From positions 434,001 to 498,000 of the forward strand of contig NZ_LVHF01000012.1 of the NCBI RefSeq assembly GCF_001650345.1: a stretch of DNA of 64,000 bases, given 5' to 3'. Each line of letters begins with the position of its first letter. Positions within the stretch are counted from its first letter, which is position 1. The notes under the pieces are model-generated. The model was not told the origin of the DNA. It saw nothing but the letters and a program-made list of their open reading frames with translations, and searched no databases. Positions 35,763 through 44,006 of the stretch are shown piece by piece. This DNA comes from Photobacterium jeanii (GTDB taxonomy: Bacteria; Pseudomonadota; Gammaproteobacteria; Enterobacterales; Vibrionaceae). The translations under genes were made by a program, and so were the position numbers.

Positions 35763-36314
35763 CTACAAATTCTGCTCTAACAGCATGGTTTTGTATGATC
35801 TGGATTCAAGATCGGCTTCAGATAATCCAAACTGTGCAGCAAGTGACAATAGCTCTTTTTTGAAGCGAGGAAGTTGGGTTTCATCGTTAGTCATAATTGC
35901 AAACTCAGCAAAATCACCGATACCGTCTAACGAGTCAAACGTGATGTGATAGGCACCAACAAAGTAAATGCTGCGTGTTTTAGTGGCTTTCAGCACTATT
36001 TCGTACCCCATATTAACTAACATGCTTTTTGCATTTTCAGCATCGGTAATATTGGTAGCTTCACAGCGATCAGGCTCAGGGCCTTTTACTATCCAAAGTT
36101 TGATCCCCGAGGGCTCCATTGTACGAATACACACACTTTTATTTTGCGACGTTAATGCTCTCTCTGGGGTATCAAAGTAACAATCCGATTCAAGATTATC
36201 TTCGAGCATAACCTGATGAGACATTGCGGTTAGTGTTTTAAGAAACGCTACTTTTGAATGCACGCGATATTTGAGCTCAACTTCATATTTCCCTTTAAAA
36301 TGCTCACTACTCAT
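35763..36314 (-). CDS. cyaB: CYTH-domain class IV adenylate cyclase (CyaB-type)
   Basis: A 183-residue CYTH protein with the signature ExExK (EVELK, residues 11-15), DCYFDTPERAL, SVCIRT, LWIVKGPE, and FDSLDGIGDFAEF. Class IV cyclases of this size (CyaB of Aeromonas and Yersinia) convert ATP to cAMP; other CYTH members hydrolyse polyphosphates or thiamine triphosphate. The FDSLDGIGDFAE motif favours CyaB, which is inference. Lone gene with no recognised partner. Confidence 0.8.
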   Translation of the reverse strand: MSSEHFKGKYEVELKYRVHSKVAFLKTLTAMSHQVMLEDNLESDCYFDTPERALTSQNKSVCIRTMEPSGIKLWIVKGPEPDRCEATNITDAENAKSMLVNMGYEIVLKATKTRSIYFVGAYHITFDSLDGIGDFAEFAIMTNDETQLPRFKKELLSLAAQFGLSEADLESRSYKTMLLEQNL

Positions 36315-36713
36315 TTATTTGCCCCACAGATTCGATACGTAACTGCCATGTCCTACTTCGCACACACTGGCATTTAAAAGACGCATTTTATCATGTTAAA
36401 AAGCCATAAATCTGATAGCCATACATAAATAACTGAAAAACAGAAGTTATCAATACGTTAAGTCAAATAATATCAGCTCGTACCAACAGCTGTGTTTATT
36501 TAGCTACGACTTATCGCTTCCCATTCATATCCTGCACCTACTATCAAACAACTCACTTTTATAAATTGTGATTAAAATCATAGGTTAATATCACATCTTA
36601 CTTGTCATTTATTTGTATAACATAACTAGCAGGCGTAATCTCTCATCTCGAAATCAGTCTTTTACAGCGGCTCTTCCGTCTCTACTCTTGCGTTTTATTA
36701 ATAAGGATATTTT
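36315..36713. promoter_or_regulatory. pst leader region with possible PhoB half-sites
   Basis: No gene in this 400-base interval. At 36602-36619 TTGTCAT and TTGTATA stand 11 bases apart, the spacing of the CTGTCAT direct repeats in a Pho box. The first unit matches 6 of 7, the second only 3 of 7, so the call is tentative. AATAAGGATATTTT, a ribosome binding site, precedes pstS. Confidence 0.35.
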
Positions 36714-37547
36714 ATGCGAATCAAATCAGGTTTAGCCAAACTGCTACTCTGCGGCCTTTGTTGTATTCCTGCTGCAGCCATGGCAACAGATCTCGATAGA
36801 TTTGAAGGGCTTTCTGGCTCAATCAATATTGCCGGCGGCACCGCGCATATTCCAGTAATGAAAAAAGCCGCTAAATCAGTCATGAAAGCAAACCACGATA
36901 TTCGTATCACGATTGCTGGTGGCGGTTCAGGTGTTGGCGCGCAACAAGTGGCTAAAGGCTTGGTAGAAATTGGCAACACTGGACGGGCACTTAAACCCAA
37001 TGAAGCCAAGCACGGACTGATTTCTTTCCCATTTGCAATTGATGGTGTAGCCGTGATCGTAAACCCTTCTAATCCTATTCAGGGGCTAACCGAACAACAA
37101 GTTGCTGACATTTACGCAGGCAAGCTAACAAACTGGAAAGCGCTAGGTGGTGAGGATCGTATGATCAACCTATTCACCCGTGATGAAGCCAGCGGTACGC
37201 GTGCCGTGTTCGTTAAGAAACTACTTCATGAGTCACCAATGGCAAACTTCGCTAATGTGGTCCCTTCAAACGGTGCGATGAAAACAGCTATCGCACGTGA
37301 CCCAGGCGCCATTGGTTATAGCAGTGTTGGTTATATTGATGACACCGTAAAGGCACCTGCATTAGATAATGTGCACCCAACGAATGAAGCTTGCGCATCA
37401 GGAAAATACCCAGTGGTACGCAAACTGTACATGAACACCAAAGGACAACCTCAAGGATTAGTACGTGAGTTCATTGATTACATATACAGCCCGCAAGGCG
37501 CTGAATATATTCGAGCATCGGGTTATATACCACTAAACCAGCAATAA
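36714..37547 (+). CDS. pstS: Phosphate ABC transporter, periplasmic substrate-binding protein
   Basis: A 277-residue PstS of the short type found in Vibrio second pst operons. Signal peptide (1-24, PAAAMA-TD), then SGSINIAGGTAHIPVM, GGGSGVGAQQVAKGLVEIGNTGR and TRDEASGTRAVF: the last is the conserved Ser/Arg phosphate-binding motif. First gene of pstSCAB; gaps are 33 bases to pstC and overlaps follow. It delivers phosphate to the PstCA channel. Confidence 0.92.
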   Translation: MRIKSGLAKLLLCGLCCIPAAAMATDLDRFEGLSGSINIAGGTAHIPVMKKAAKSVMKANHDIRITIAGGGSGVGAQQVAKGLVEIGNTGRALKPNEAKHGLISFPFAIDGVAVIVNPSNPIQGLTEQQVADIYAGKLTNWKALGGEDRMINLFTRDEASGTRAVFVKKLLHESPMANFANVVPSNGAMKTAIARDPGAIGYSSVGYIDDTVKAPALDNVHPTNEACASGKYPVVRKLYMNTKGQPQGLVREFIDYIYSPQGAEYIRASGYIPLNQQ

Positions 37548-37580
37548 CTAGCCATATTCAGATAGATATTTGGTTATTTA

Positions 37581-38447
37581 ATGGTTTCTTCGATCACCAC
37601 AGAGCGTGTATTACTTACATTCGTTTCAGTTGTATGCGCTCTCATGATATTGCTATTTGGCTTTTTATTGTGGTTCGCCCTTCCCGTATTTTTTAATACT
37701 GAGGCACCAGTACTCACCCTGCTCTGGCAACCAGAGCAAGGGCACTACGGCATACTCACCATGATTACGAGCTCAGGGCTAATTGGTCTGCTTGCGCTTA
37801 TCATCGCCTTTCCTATTGCAATCGGAATCAGCGGTTTTTGCTTACTCGAACGCTACCACAAACCTGCCGCGTGGATAAGAAGCCTGATCCGCTTAATGGC
37901 AGGTATACCCACTGTGGTTTATGGCATCGCTGCCGTGTTTTTACTCGTTCCACTACTACGAGAAACCTTCCGCAGTGGCTCAGGCTTTTGCCTGCTCGCC
38001 GCCACACTCATAGTGGTGGTGTTGATCTTGCCCGTGATGGTGATGATGCTCGATACTCACTGTCGGCCATTAGCTAAACAAATACACCTTGCATCTGTCG
38101 CAACAGGTTTTACCGAGAGCCAAACCCTGGTTTACCTAATCTTTCCTCATGCCCAAAAAGCCATGGTTTCTGCGATGTTACTTGGTTTTAGTCGGGCCAT
38201 TGGCGACACACTTTTGCCTCTTATGTTAGCAGGCAACGCCCCACAACTAACCAGTAGTGTATTTGATTCTGTCCGCACTTTAACGGCTCACATTGGCTTA
38301 GTATTAGCGACCGAGAATGGTAGCGCTGAGTACAATTCATTATTCGCAGCGGGATTTATATTACTCGCCATGAGTGTGGCTGTGACGTTGTTAATAAGAA
38401 AAATGGAACACGCGCAGTTAACCTCAACCAAAGAGGACGCTGTATGA
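37581..38447 (+). CDS. pstC: Phosphate ABC transporter permease PstC
   Basis: A 288-residue inner-membrane protein with six predicted helices. The PstC signature includes GIPTVVYGIAAVFLLVPLL and the cytoplasmic EAA-loop GFTESQTLVYLIFPHAQKAMVSAMLLGFSRAIGDTLLPLMLAG. Ends four bases into pstA (ATGA). No obvious ribosome binding site precedes it. Confidence 0.9.
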   Translation: MVSSITTERVLLTFVSVVCALMILLFGFLLWFALPVFFNTEAPVLTLLWQPEQGHYGILTMITSSGLIGLLALIIAFPIAIGISGFCLLERYHKPAAWIRSLIRLMAGIPTVVYGIAAVFLLVPLLRETFRSGSGFCLLAATLIVVVLILPVMVMMLDTHCRPLAKQIHLASVATGFTESQTLVYLIFPHAQKAMVSAMLLGFSRAIGDTLLPLMLAGNAPQLTSSVFDSVRTLTAHIGLVLATENGSAEYNSLFAAGFILLAMSVAVTLLIRKMEHAQLTSTKEDAV

Positions 38448-39304
38448 AAGCACGACTATTTCACCTGTGGTGTCTTACCTGTACGGTAGGATTGGTATTA
38501 TGTTTGGGTTTATTGGTCGGTTTTATTATTAGTCGTGGCGCCCCAGCACTTAGTCTTTCCCTCTTTTTTGGTGACAGTGATCCCCTCAATGCCCTTCTAG
38601 GGTTAGAACCGATCTGGGATGGGATATGGCCAGCATGTGTAGGCACCCTCACAGTCGTGTTTTGCGCCACCGCACTTGCGTTATTGCCCGGCATTGCCAC
38701 TGGTATTTGGCTAGCCAGTCGTTCGCAATCACGATTCAAATACCTAGTTGCACTTGGTATCGATATTCTGGCAGGGATCCCTTCTATTTTAATGGGGCTT
38801 TTCGGCTTTACCCTGATCCTGTTTCTGCGAAGCTGGCTATTACCAACCGCCAATACTTGCTTACTGTTATCAGCACTGTGCCTTGCGATGTTAATCATTC
38901 CGTACTTAGCTGTCGCTACTCGCACTGCTTTACTCGCCTTGCCTCATTCATTAGAAATCACAGCACTATCGCTCGGCATGTCACGCTGGAAAACATTACG
39001 CTGCGTACTATTGCCTCAAGCGGTAAAAGGTATTATTGGCGGCATCATGTTAGCAATGGGGCGTGCCGCTGAAGATACAGCGGTCATTATGCTGACAGGC
39101 GCAGTCGCCAATGCAGGATTACCCGGAGGGTTATTCGAACGCTATGAGGCTCTGCCTTTCACAATTTTCTATTTCAGCGCCCAATATCAAAATGACACTG
39201 AGTTACAAATGGCTTTTGGAGCCGCATTAACCTTGCTATGCCTCACCGCTACCATTTTCACCTCAGCCACACTGTTACAGCGTAACTCTTTACGGAAACA
39301 CTAA
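38444..39304 (+). CDS. pstA: Phosphate ABC transporter permease PstA
   Basis: A 286-residue permease with six predicted helices. Typical PstA features: DILAGIPSILMGLFGFTLILFL, the EAA region MSRWKTLRCVLLPQAVKGIIGGIMLAMGRAAEDTAVIMLTGAV and FTIFYFSAQYQND. Its start overlaps the pstC stop (ATGA), and pstB begins 1 base after its stop. Confidence 0.9.
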   Translation: MKARLFHLWCLTCTVGLVLCLGLLVGFIISRGAPALSLSLFFGDSDPLNALLGLEPIWDGIWPACVGTLTVVFCATALALLPGIATGIWLASRSQSRFKYLVALGIDILAGIPSILMGLFGFTLILFLRSWLLPTANTCLLLSALCLAMLIIPYLAVATRTALLALPHSLEITALSLGMSRWKTLRCVLLPQAVKGIIGGIMLAMGRAAEDTAVIMLTGAVANAGLPGGLFERYEALPFTIFYFSAQYQNDTELQMAFGAALTLLCLTATIFTSATLLQRNSLRKH

Positions 39305-39305
39305 T

Positions 39306-40031
39306 ATGAGACCATTACAGCACGCCCATCGAGTGACAGGGAAAATAGCCAACCTCACCATAACATTTGGCTCTCAGACTGTGATTTCTGATGTCAGTAT
39401 GAACCTTTACAAAAATAGAGTGCATGTACTTACCGGGCCATCTGGTTCAGGAAAAACGACCTTTCTCCGCGCCATCAATCGCCTTAATGATTGTTTTGCC
39501 GATTGTTACACTCAAGGCAAAATCGAGTTAACTATTGATGGCAACTTAGAAGCTGTACATACTTTAAAATCACAACAACTACCAACATTACGACAAAAAG
39601 TAGGTATGGTATTTCAACATCCACAACTTTTACCGGGCACAATCGCAGACAATATTTTGCTGCCGCTTAAAGTTGTAAGTGGTATGACAGGGAAAGTAGC
39701 GCAGAATAAACTCTCAACTGCACTTAGCCAAACGACATTATGGGACGAAGTAAAAGACAGATTAGATAAGCCAGCCCAGTCACTTTCTGGCGGGCAACAA
39801 CAGCGACTTTGCCTTGCTCGCACTCTCGCTCTAGAGCCCGAAATATTATTACTAGATGAACCAACCGCTTCGCTAGATCCTAAAACCACAGAACAAATCG
39901 AATCGTTAATTAGCGAATTAGCCCAGCACTACACCATAGTGATGGTGTCTCATTCCGCGCAGCAAACCCAAAAGCTAGCTGATTATATTTATTATTTTGA
40001 GCAAGGGCGTGTGGTTAATAACTCCCTCTAA
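39306..40031 (+). CDS. pstB: Phosphate ABC transporter ATPase PstB
   Basis: A 241-residue ATPase: Walker A GPSGSGKTT (residues 44-52), signature LSGGQQQRLCLARTLA, Walker B EILLLDEPTASLDP, switch His in VMVSHS. It energises PstCA. No phoU, phoR or phoB follows in the window; the cluster stops at this gene. Confidence 0.92.
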   Translation: MRPLQHAHRVTGKIANLTITFGSQTVISDVSMNLYKNRVHVLTGPSGSGKTTFLRAINRLNDCFADCYTQGKIELTIDGNLEAVHTLKSQQLPTLRQKVGMVFQHPQLLPGTIADNILLPLKVVSGMTGKVAQNKLSTALSQTTLWDEVKDRLDKPAQSLSGGQQQRLCLARTLALEPEILLLDEPTASLDPKTTEQIESLISELAQHYTIVMVSHSAQQTQKLADYIYYFEQGRVVNNSL

Positions 40032-40067
40032 CTCTCAATACATCATATGGAGCAACGGTGCATGATT

Positions 40068-40153
40068 AATAACCCCCCTCTAGCTCCCCCTTAAAAAGGG
40101 GAGAAGACCAGCAAAGCTCCTCCCCTTTTCAAGGGGAGGCTGGGAGGGTTATT
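40068..40153. repeat. Imperfect long inverted repeat (MITE-like, 86 bp)
   Basis: The ends AATAACCCCCCTC and GAGGGTTATT form an imperfect inverted repeat, and inside are two smaller hairpins, CTCCCC/GGGGAG and CCTCCCCTT/AAGGGGAGG. It lies between pstB and the convergent DM13 gene. The fourfold nested symmetry resembles dispersed MITE/REP-type palindromes of gamma-proteobacteria and could also act as a terminator. Confidence 0.65.
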
Positions 40154-40162
40154 TTATAAAGC

Positions 40163-40639
40163 TTATTGGTATTTCGCAGCGGTAATGAACTCACCAAAAG
40201 TCTCACACCAGATGATCACCGCGTTATAGCTTGCAGGGTTTATACCTTCAGGTACTGGCACAACAAAATTTTCGAACGTTTTAACATCACCTACCCTCGT
40301 CATAGTTGATTTTAAACGATTAAAATCATCTTCAGTTTCCACAAACTCTGGTGATAAATACAACTTATAGTCAGGGCCTGGCGCGAGTTTTCCCATCAAG
40401 GTGATAAATTCAGGGCCAACCGTCACCGTGCCTTCTCCCCAGTGGAACGAATCGCTATCTTGAAGCTCTTTCGTAAACTCAGCAGAAAACTGTGCTTGAG
40501 CAGAAACCGTTGAGACTTCTGTCACCGTTGGAGCAGTTGGCGCAATCAAGATTGGTAACGCGTAGATGCCAAGAGCAAAACCCGCTGCGCCCACAATTAA
40601 ATGACTCACTAAAAGTATGATTAACGTTTTTACTTTCAT
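40163..40639 (-). CDS. DM13-domain protein with N-terminal membrane anchor
   Basis: A 158-residue protein: an N-terminal hydrophobic anchor (about 6-32) then a DM13 domain (about 55-157) with GPDYKLYLSPEFVET, VGDVKTFENFVVPVPEGINPASYNAVIIWCETFGEFITAAKY. The conserved Cys in IIWCE is a feature of DM13, a domain proposed to carry a redox or electron-transfer role. It faces the periplasm. A strong AAGGAGG precedes the ATG. Lone gene. Confidence 0.8.
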   Translation of the reverse strand: MKVKTLIILLVSHLIVGAAGFALGIYALPILIAPTAPTVTEVSTVSAQAQFSAEFTKELQDSDSFHWGEGTVTVGPEFITLMGKLAPGPDYKLYLSPEFVETEDDFNRLKSTMTRVGDVKTFENFVVPVPEGINPASYNAVIIWCETFGEFITAAKYQ

Positions 40640-40911
40640 TCAACCTCCTTTGAATTTCATACCGTGCTCTATCCACATTGAGCACCACGAAAAACACTCA
40701 GTGTAAAACTAGCCTTTAGCGGTTGAATTTGAAAGTAAAATAAGGAGGAATTATAGTGCCTTCAATCCTCTCATTGTCATCACAACCTCAAACAAAATTA
40801 ACAATGATACATTGATTCGATCATAAGAATCGTGTCAGAAAATTTTACAACCCCAAATATAACAAACGTTCAAAATCGCATAAGCCATTAAAACTAAAGT
40901 AAAAATTTATC

Positions 40912-40927
40912 AGGCACAGTTTATGCA
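40912..40927 (+). promoter_or_regulatory. Sigma-54 (-24/-12) promoter of the PEP-CTERM gene
   Basis: AGGCACAGTTTATGCA has the invariant GG (40913-40914) and GC (40925-40926) exactly 12 bases apart, matching TGGCAC-N5-TTGC at 13 of 16 where bases are defined. It is about 48 bases upstream of the start codon. PEP-CTERM genes are known to be controlled by the sigma-54 PrsK/PrsR system in many exosortase-bearing bacteria. Confidence 0.68.
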
Positions 40928-40974
40928 ATCTCATTATTAACAACCATAACCTTATAATGATGAAGGGATTGCAC

Positions 40975-41763
40975 ATGACTAACTACAAACACACTCTAAT
41001 TAAAGCAGCAGGATTGTTAGCTTCTTCTATTTTTGCTAACTCAGCATCTGCTGCACCTATTGGTTTTGGTGTAGATGGTGATACTACTAGCTCAACGCTC
41101 TACAGCATCGACTTTGCAACAGGTACAGGTACAGCCATTGGTGGTATTGGTGCCGTCGGATTTAATGATGTAGAGGGTATTTCCTTTTTTGGTTCAACTC
41201 TCTACGGTATTGATGATTCATCGAATTCACTGATTACTATAGATACTGCAACTGGTGTCGGTACATCTGTCGGCGGACTTGGCGTAAGCATTACAAATCC
41301 GGGCTTTGCAATCTCTTCAAGTGGTCTGGCTATTGCGGGGGATAATAATGACTTATGGACGGTTGACCTAACGACAGGTGCTGCAACTTCACTTAACAGC
41401 TCTGTTGGTTTTGATTTAGAAGGCTTAACTTTCCTGGGCGAAGTCTTATTCGGTGTTGATACAAGCGAAGACAGCTTATACACCATTAATACCATGACAG
41501 GTGTCGCTACACTTGTGGGTGCAGGAGGAACACTAACAGGACTTAGCCCTGAAGCGGCTCTAGCCACTGACGGAATCAGCCTATTTGCTGCTGATGATGA
41601 CGGCGATTACTTTAAAATCGATCCCCTAACAGGTGCTGCAACAATCATTACTACGAGTGGTACTGATGTTGAAGGCTTAACCATTCGAGTGCCTGAACCT
41701 GCCACTCTATTTGGGATGGGGTTACTTAGCCTATGTCTAGTTCGCCGCAAAGTACGCAGCTAA
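40975..41763 (+). CDS. PEP-CTERM surface protein with beta-propeller-type repeats
   Basis: A 262-residue secreted protein. Signal peptide (about 1-26, cleavage after SASA), then repeats of the form L[YW]-x-[IV]DxxTGxxT (LYSIDFATGTGTAIGG, LITIDTATGVGTSVGG, LWTVDLTTGAATSL, LYTINTMTGVATLVG, YFKIDPLTGAATII), the pattern of propeller-type domains. The C-terminus is a canonical PEP-CTERM tail: VPEPATL, a hydrophobic helix, then RRKVRS. It should be processed by an exosortase. No exosortase gene is in this window. Start chosen by AAGGGA six bases upstream of the ATG at 40975. Confidence 0.9.
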   Translation: MTNYKHTLIKAAGLLASSIFANSASAAPIGFGVDGDTTSSTLYSIDFATGTGTAIGGIGAVGFNDVEGISFFGSTLYGIDDSSNSLITIDTATGVGTSVGGLGVSITNPGFAISSSGLAIAGDNNDLWTVDLTTGAATSLNSSVGFDLEGLTFLGEVLFGVDTSEDSLYTINTMTGVATLVGAGGTLTGLSPEAALATDGISLFAADDDGDYFKIDPLTGAATIITTSGTDVEGLTIRVPEPATLFGMGLLSLCLVRRKVRS

Positions 41764-41825
41764 CACGTTCACATTAATTGTTTTATCGAGCCTGCAATAA
41801 TAAAACCGATAATAACAAGCAAAAA

Positions 41826-41865
41826 CAAAAGCCACATTCACAATTAATAATGAATGTGGCTCTTA
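41826..41865. terminator. Bidirectional terminator between PEP-CTERM gene and cobA
   Basis: An 11-bp perfect stem (AGCCACATTCA / TGAATGTGGCT) with a 10-base loop, A-run on the left, located between convergent genes. Confidence 0.85.
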
Positions 41866-41900
41866 AATTATTAACGAATTAATCGAATAGAACGATAACG

Positions 41901-42680
41901 TTATTGGTTATACCAACTCAGCTTTTGATGAAGCTCGGTAACACTACCAATAACAATCAGCGATGGGCTAACGGCATCTTTAGCTATCGCAGGTAACTCA
42001 GCCAATGTTGAGGTGAAAACACGCTGTTGTAGTGTGGTTCCCTTTTCAATAATGGCACAAGCTGTATTTGCATCAAGACCATGATCCAGCAGTTTTTGGC
42101 TAATTAAAGGCGATTGCTTTAATCCCATATAAAACACTAAAGTATGATTCGCTTTTGCCAACGATGACCAATCAATATTCTCACCGTCTTTCTTCACATG
42201 CCCAGTAATAAACTGCACGCTTTGAGAGTGTTCTCTATGCGTAAGAGGGATCCCAGAATAAGCCGTACATCCCGCAGCTGCGGTTATTCCCGGCACGACT
42301 TCATAACGAATATTGCGCTCAACTAACAATTCAAGCTCTTCACCGCCGCGACCAAAAATAAATGGATCGCCACCTTTTAAGCGCACAACATGTTTACCCT
42401 GCTCTGCATGTTCCGCCAAAATCTGATTTATCTGTTCTTGCGGTACACAGTGATAATCCAGCTGCTTACCAACATAAATTCGCTCAGCATTTGGGTTAAC
42501 CAACGCCATAATTTCAGCTGAAACCAATCGATCGTACACCACGACTTCAGCTTGTTGAATTAAGCGCAACGCTTTGACAGTGAGCAGATCCGGATCTCCC
42601 GGACCTGCACCAACTAGTGAAACAAATCCTTGCTTTTGGATACCGATATCAACATGTTCAGATGACAAAAACGATGACAT
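41901..42680 (-). CDS. cobA: Uroporphyrinogen-III C-methyltransferase
   Basis: A 259-residue SUMT. SAM-binding motif [32 protein letters not shown], the [12 protein letters not shown] motif, and [19 protein letters not shown] are all intact, so it should make precorrin-2 for siroheme, the NirB cofactor. Last gene of the nir run (nirB, nirD, nirC, cobA). GGAG lies upstream of its ATG. Compare the degenerate SUMT remnant in 46799-47749. Confidence 0.94.
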   Translation of the reverse strand: MSSFLSSEHVDIGIQKQGFVSLVGAGPGDPDLLTVKALRLIQQAEVVVYDRLVSAEIMALVNPNAERIYVGKQLDYHCVPQEQINQILAEHAEQGKHVVRLKGGDPFIFGRGGEELELLVERNIRYEVVPGITAAAGCTAYSGIPLTHREHSQSVQFITGHVKKDGENIDWSSLAKANHTLVFYMGLKQSPLISQKLLDHGLDANTACAIIEKGTTLQQRVFTSTLAELPAIAKDAVSPSLIVIGSVTELHQKLSWYNQ

Positions 42681-42716
42681 TAATTTGCTCCACTCTTCGT
42701 TAATATTCTTGAATGA

Positions 42717-43538
42717 TTAAGCGTTAACTGCAGCAGCTTGAGCCACTTCTGAAGTCTTATTATTGACTACTGGACGCTCAGCTTTAGGTGTTGAGTACCA
42801 GTATCCCAGCCCCATAAACACCACACCTGAAACAGCATTACCTAGAGAAACCCATAACAAGTTATGACCAATACCACCCAATGTGTAAGCCTCAGCGCTA
42901 TTACCAAACCAAGACAAAGCAAAGATCGTCATATTGGCGATCGAGTGCTCGTAACCACAACCAATGAATGCCAGCAGACACCACCAAATAGCAATAAAGC
43001 GACTGCTACCTTCTACGCGTTGACACATCCAGATAGCTAAACAAACCAACCAGTTACAAAGAATACCTTTAAAGAACAATACCATTGCTGGCGCAGAAGT
43101 TTTAGCAAGCGCAACTTTATGAACCAAGCTAGTCGCATCAGGCAGCAACTTACCGCCACCGGCATACATAAATAACGCGGCAACAGCAATAGAACCCAGC
43201 AAGTTACCAAGCCAAGTTTGCGGTAGAATTTTTAAGTTATCCATCCATGTGATTTGGCCTGTTTTAGCACCAAGAGTGAGGAACATTGTATGGCCGGTAA
43301 ATAACTCAGAACCAGCCATAATCACCAAGGTCAACGCCACACCAAAGGTAGAGCCCATAACAATTGGACGAATAGACGGATCAACTAGGTTGCCAAAAGT
43401 GAAGATTAAAATGATACCCAATCCGACATATGCTCCTGCCATTGCTGAACTAATCCAAAACCCAATTGGATTATCTTCAACCAATCGCTTAATACGCGCT
43501 GCGTTATCCCCGCATTTTTTAATTGGATCTGCAAACAT
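42717..43538 (-). CDS. nirC: Formate/nitrite transporter (FNT family), probable NirC
   Basis: A 273-residue FNT protein with six predicted helices. Motifs: GAYVGLGIILIFTFGNL, GSELFTGHTMFL (conserved H/T pore-loop region), WLGNLLGS and the second-repeat NWLVCLAIWM. In this operon it should import nitrite for NirBD. A hairpin separates it from nirD. AAGGA lies upstream of its ATG. Confidence 0.9.
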   Translation of the reverse strand: MFADPIKKCGDNAARIKRLVEDNPIGFWISSAMAGAYVGLGIILIFTFGNLVDPSIRPIVMGSTFGVALTLVIMAGSELFTGHTMFLTLGAKTGQITWMDNLKILPQTWLGNLLGSIAVAALFMYAGGGKLLPDATSLVHKVALAKTSAPAMVLFFKGILCNWLVCLAIWMCQRVEGSSRFIAIWWCLLAFIGCGYEHSIANMTIFALSWFGNSAEAYTLGGIGHNLLWVSLGNAVSGVVFMGLGYWYSTPKAERPVVNNKTSEVAQAAAVNA

Positions 43539-43567
43539 TGTTATTTCCTTAAAACAGTGAAATTAAG

Positions 43568-43618
43568 ACATGAATAAAGGTTTGTCTCCAGTTGTTACCC
43601 GGAAACCATTATTCATGT
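43568..43618 (-). other. Intercistronic stem-loop between nirD and nirC
   Basis: A 10-bp stem (ACATGAATAA / TTATTCATGT) with an inner stem GGTTT/AAACC lies in the 140-base gap between nirD and nirC. No T-run follows, so an mRNA stability or processing element is more likely than a terminator. Confidence 0.5.
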
Positions 43619-43676
43619 ATTAACTTATTGTTTGTTGCTGAAAGTGTTGCCCCCAATGACGAGGGCAACAGGCAAT

Positions 43677-44006
43677 TTAGAGTGCAGGCATTTCAACCAT
43701 GCCCTGATGAATACGCACCTCAAAAGCTTTCAAACTAAAGCGTTCATCTTCAAGACAGCGCCCATCTTTCAGATTAAAACGCTGTTTTTTCAAAGGGCTA
43801 GCAACCCAAAGCTCACCTTGATGCTCACAAATCAAACCACGAGAAAGTACGTTAGATTTGGCGAATGGATCCATATTATTAATTGCGAAAACCTGCTCAT
43901 CTTTATATGGACGGAACAACGCAACTTGCTCGCCATTAACTAGCGCACAAACGCCAGTGCCAGGAATAATGTCTTCCAACGCGCAGATTGTTTGCCATTT
44001 GCTCAT
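43677..44006 (-). CDS. nirD: Nitrite reductase small subunit
   Basis: A 109-residue Rieske-like NirD, cofactor-free member: IPGTGVCALVNGEQVALFRP, SNVLSRGLICEHQGELWVASPLKKQRFNL. The Rieske Cys-His pairs are incomplete, as is normal for NirD. Its ATG overlaps the stop codon of nirB (TAATG), so it is translated together with it. Confidence 0.92.
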   Translation of the reverse strand: MSKWQTICALEDIIPGTGVCALVNGEQVALFRPYKDEQVFAINNMDPFAKSNVLSRGLICEHQGELWVASPLKKQRFNLKDGRCLEDERFSLKAFEVRIHQGMVEMPAL

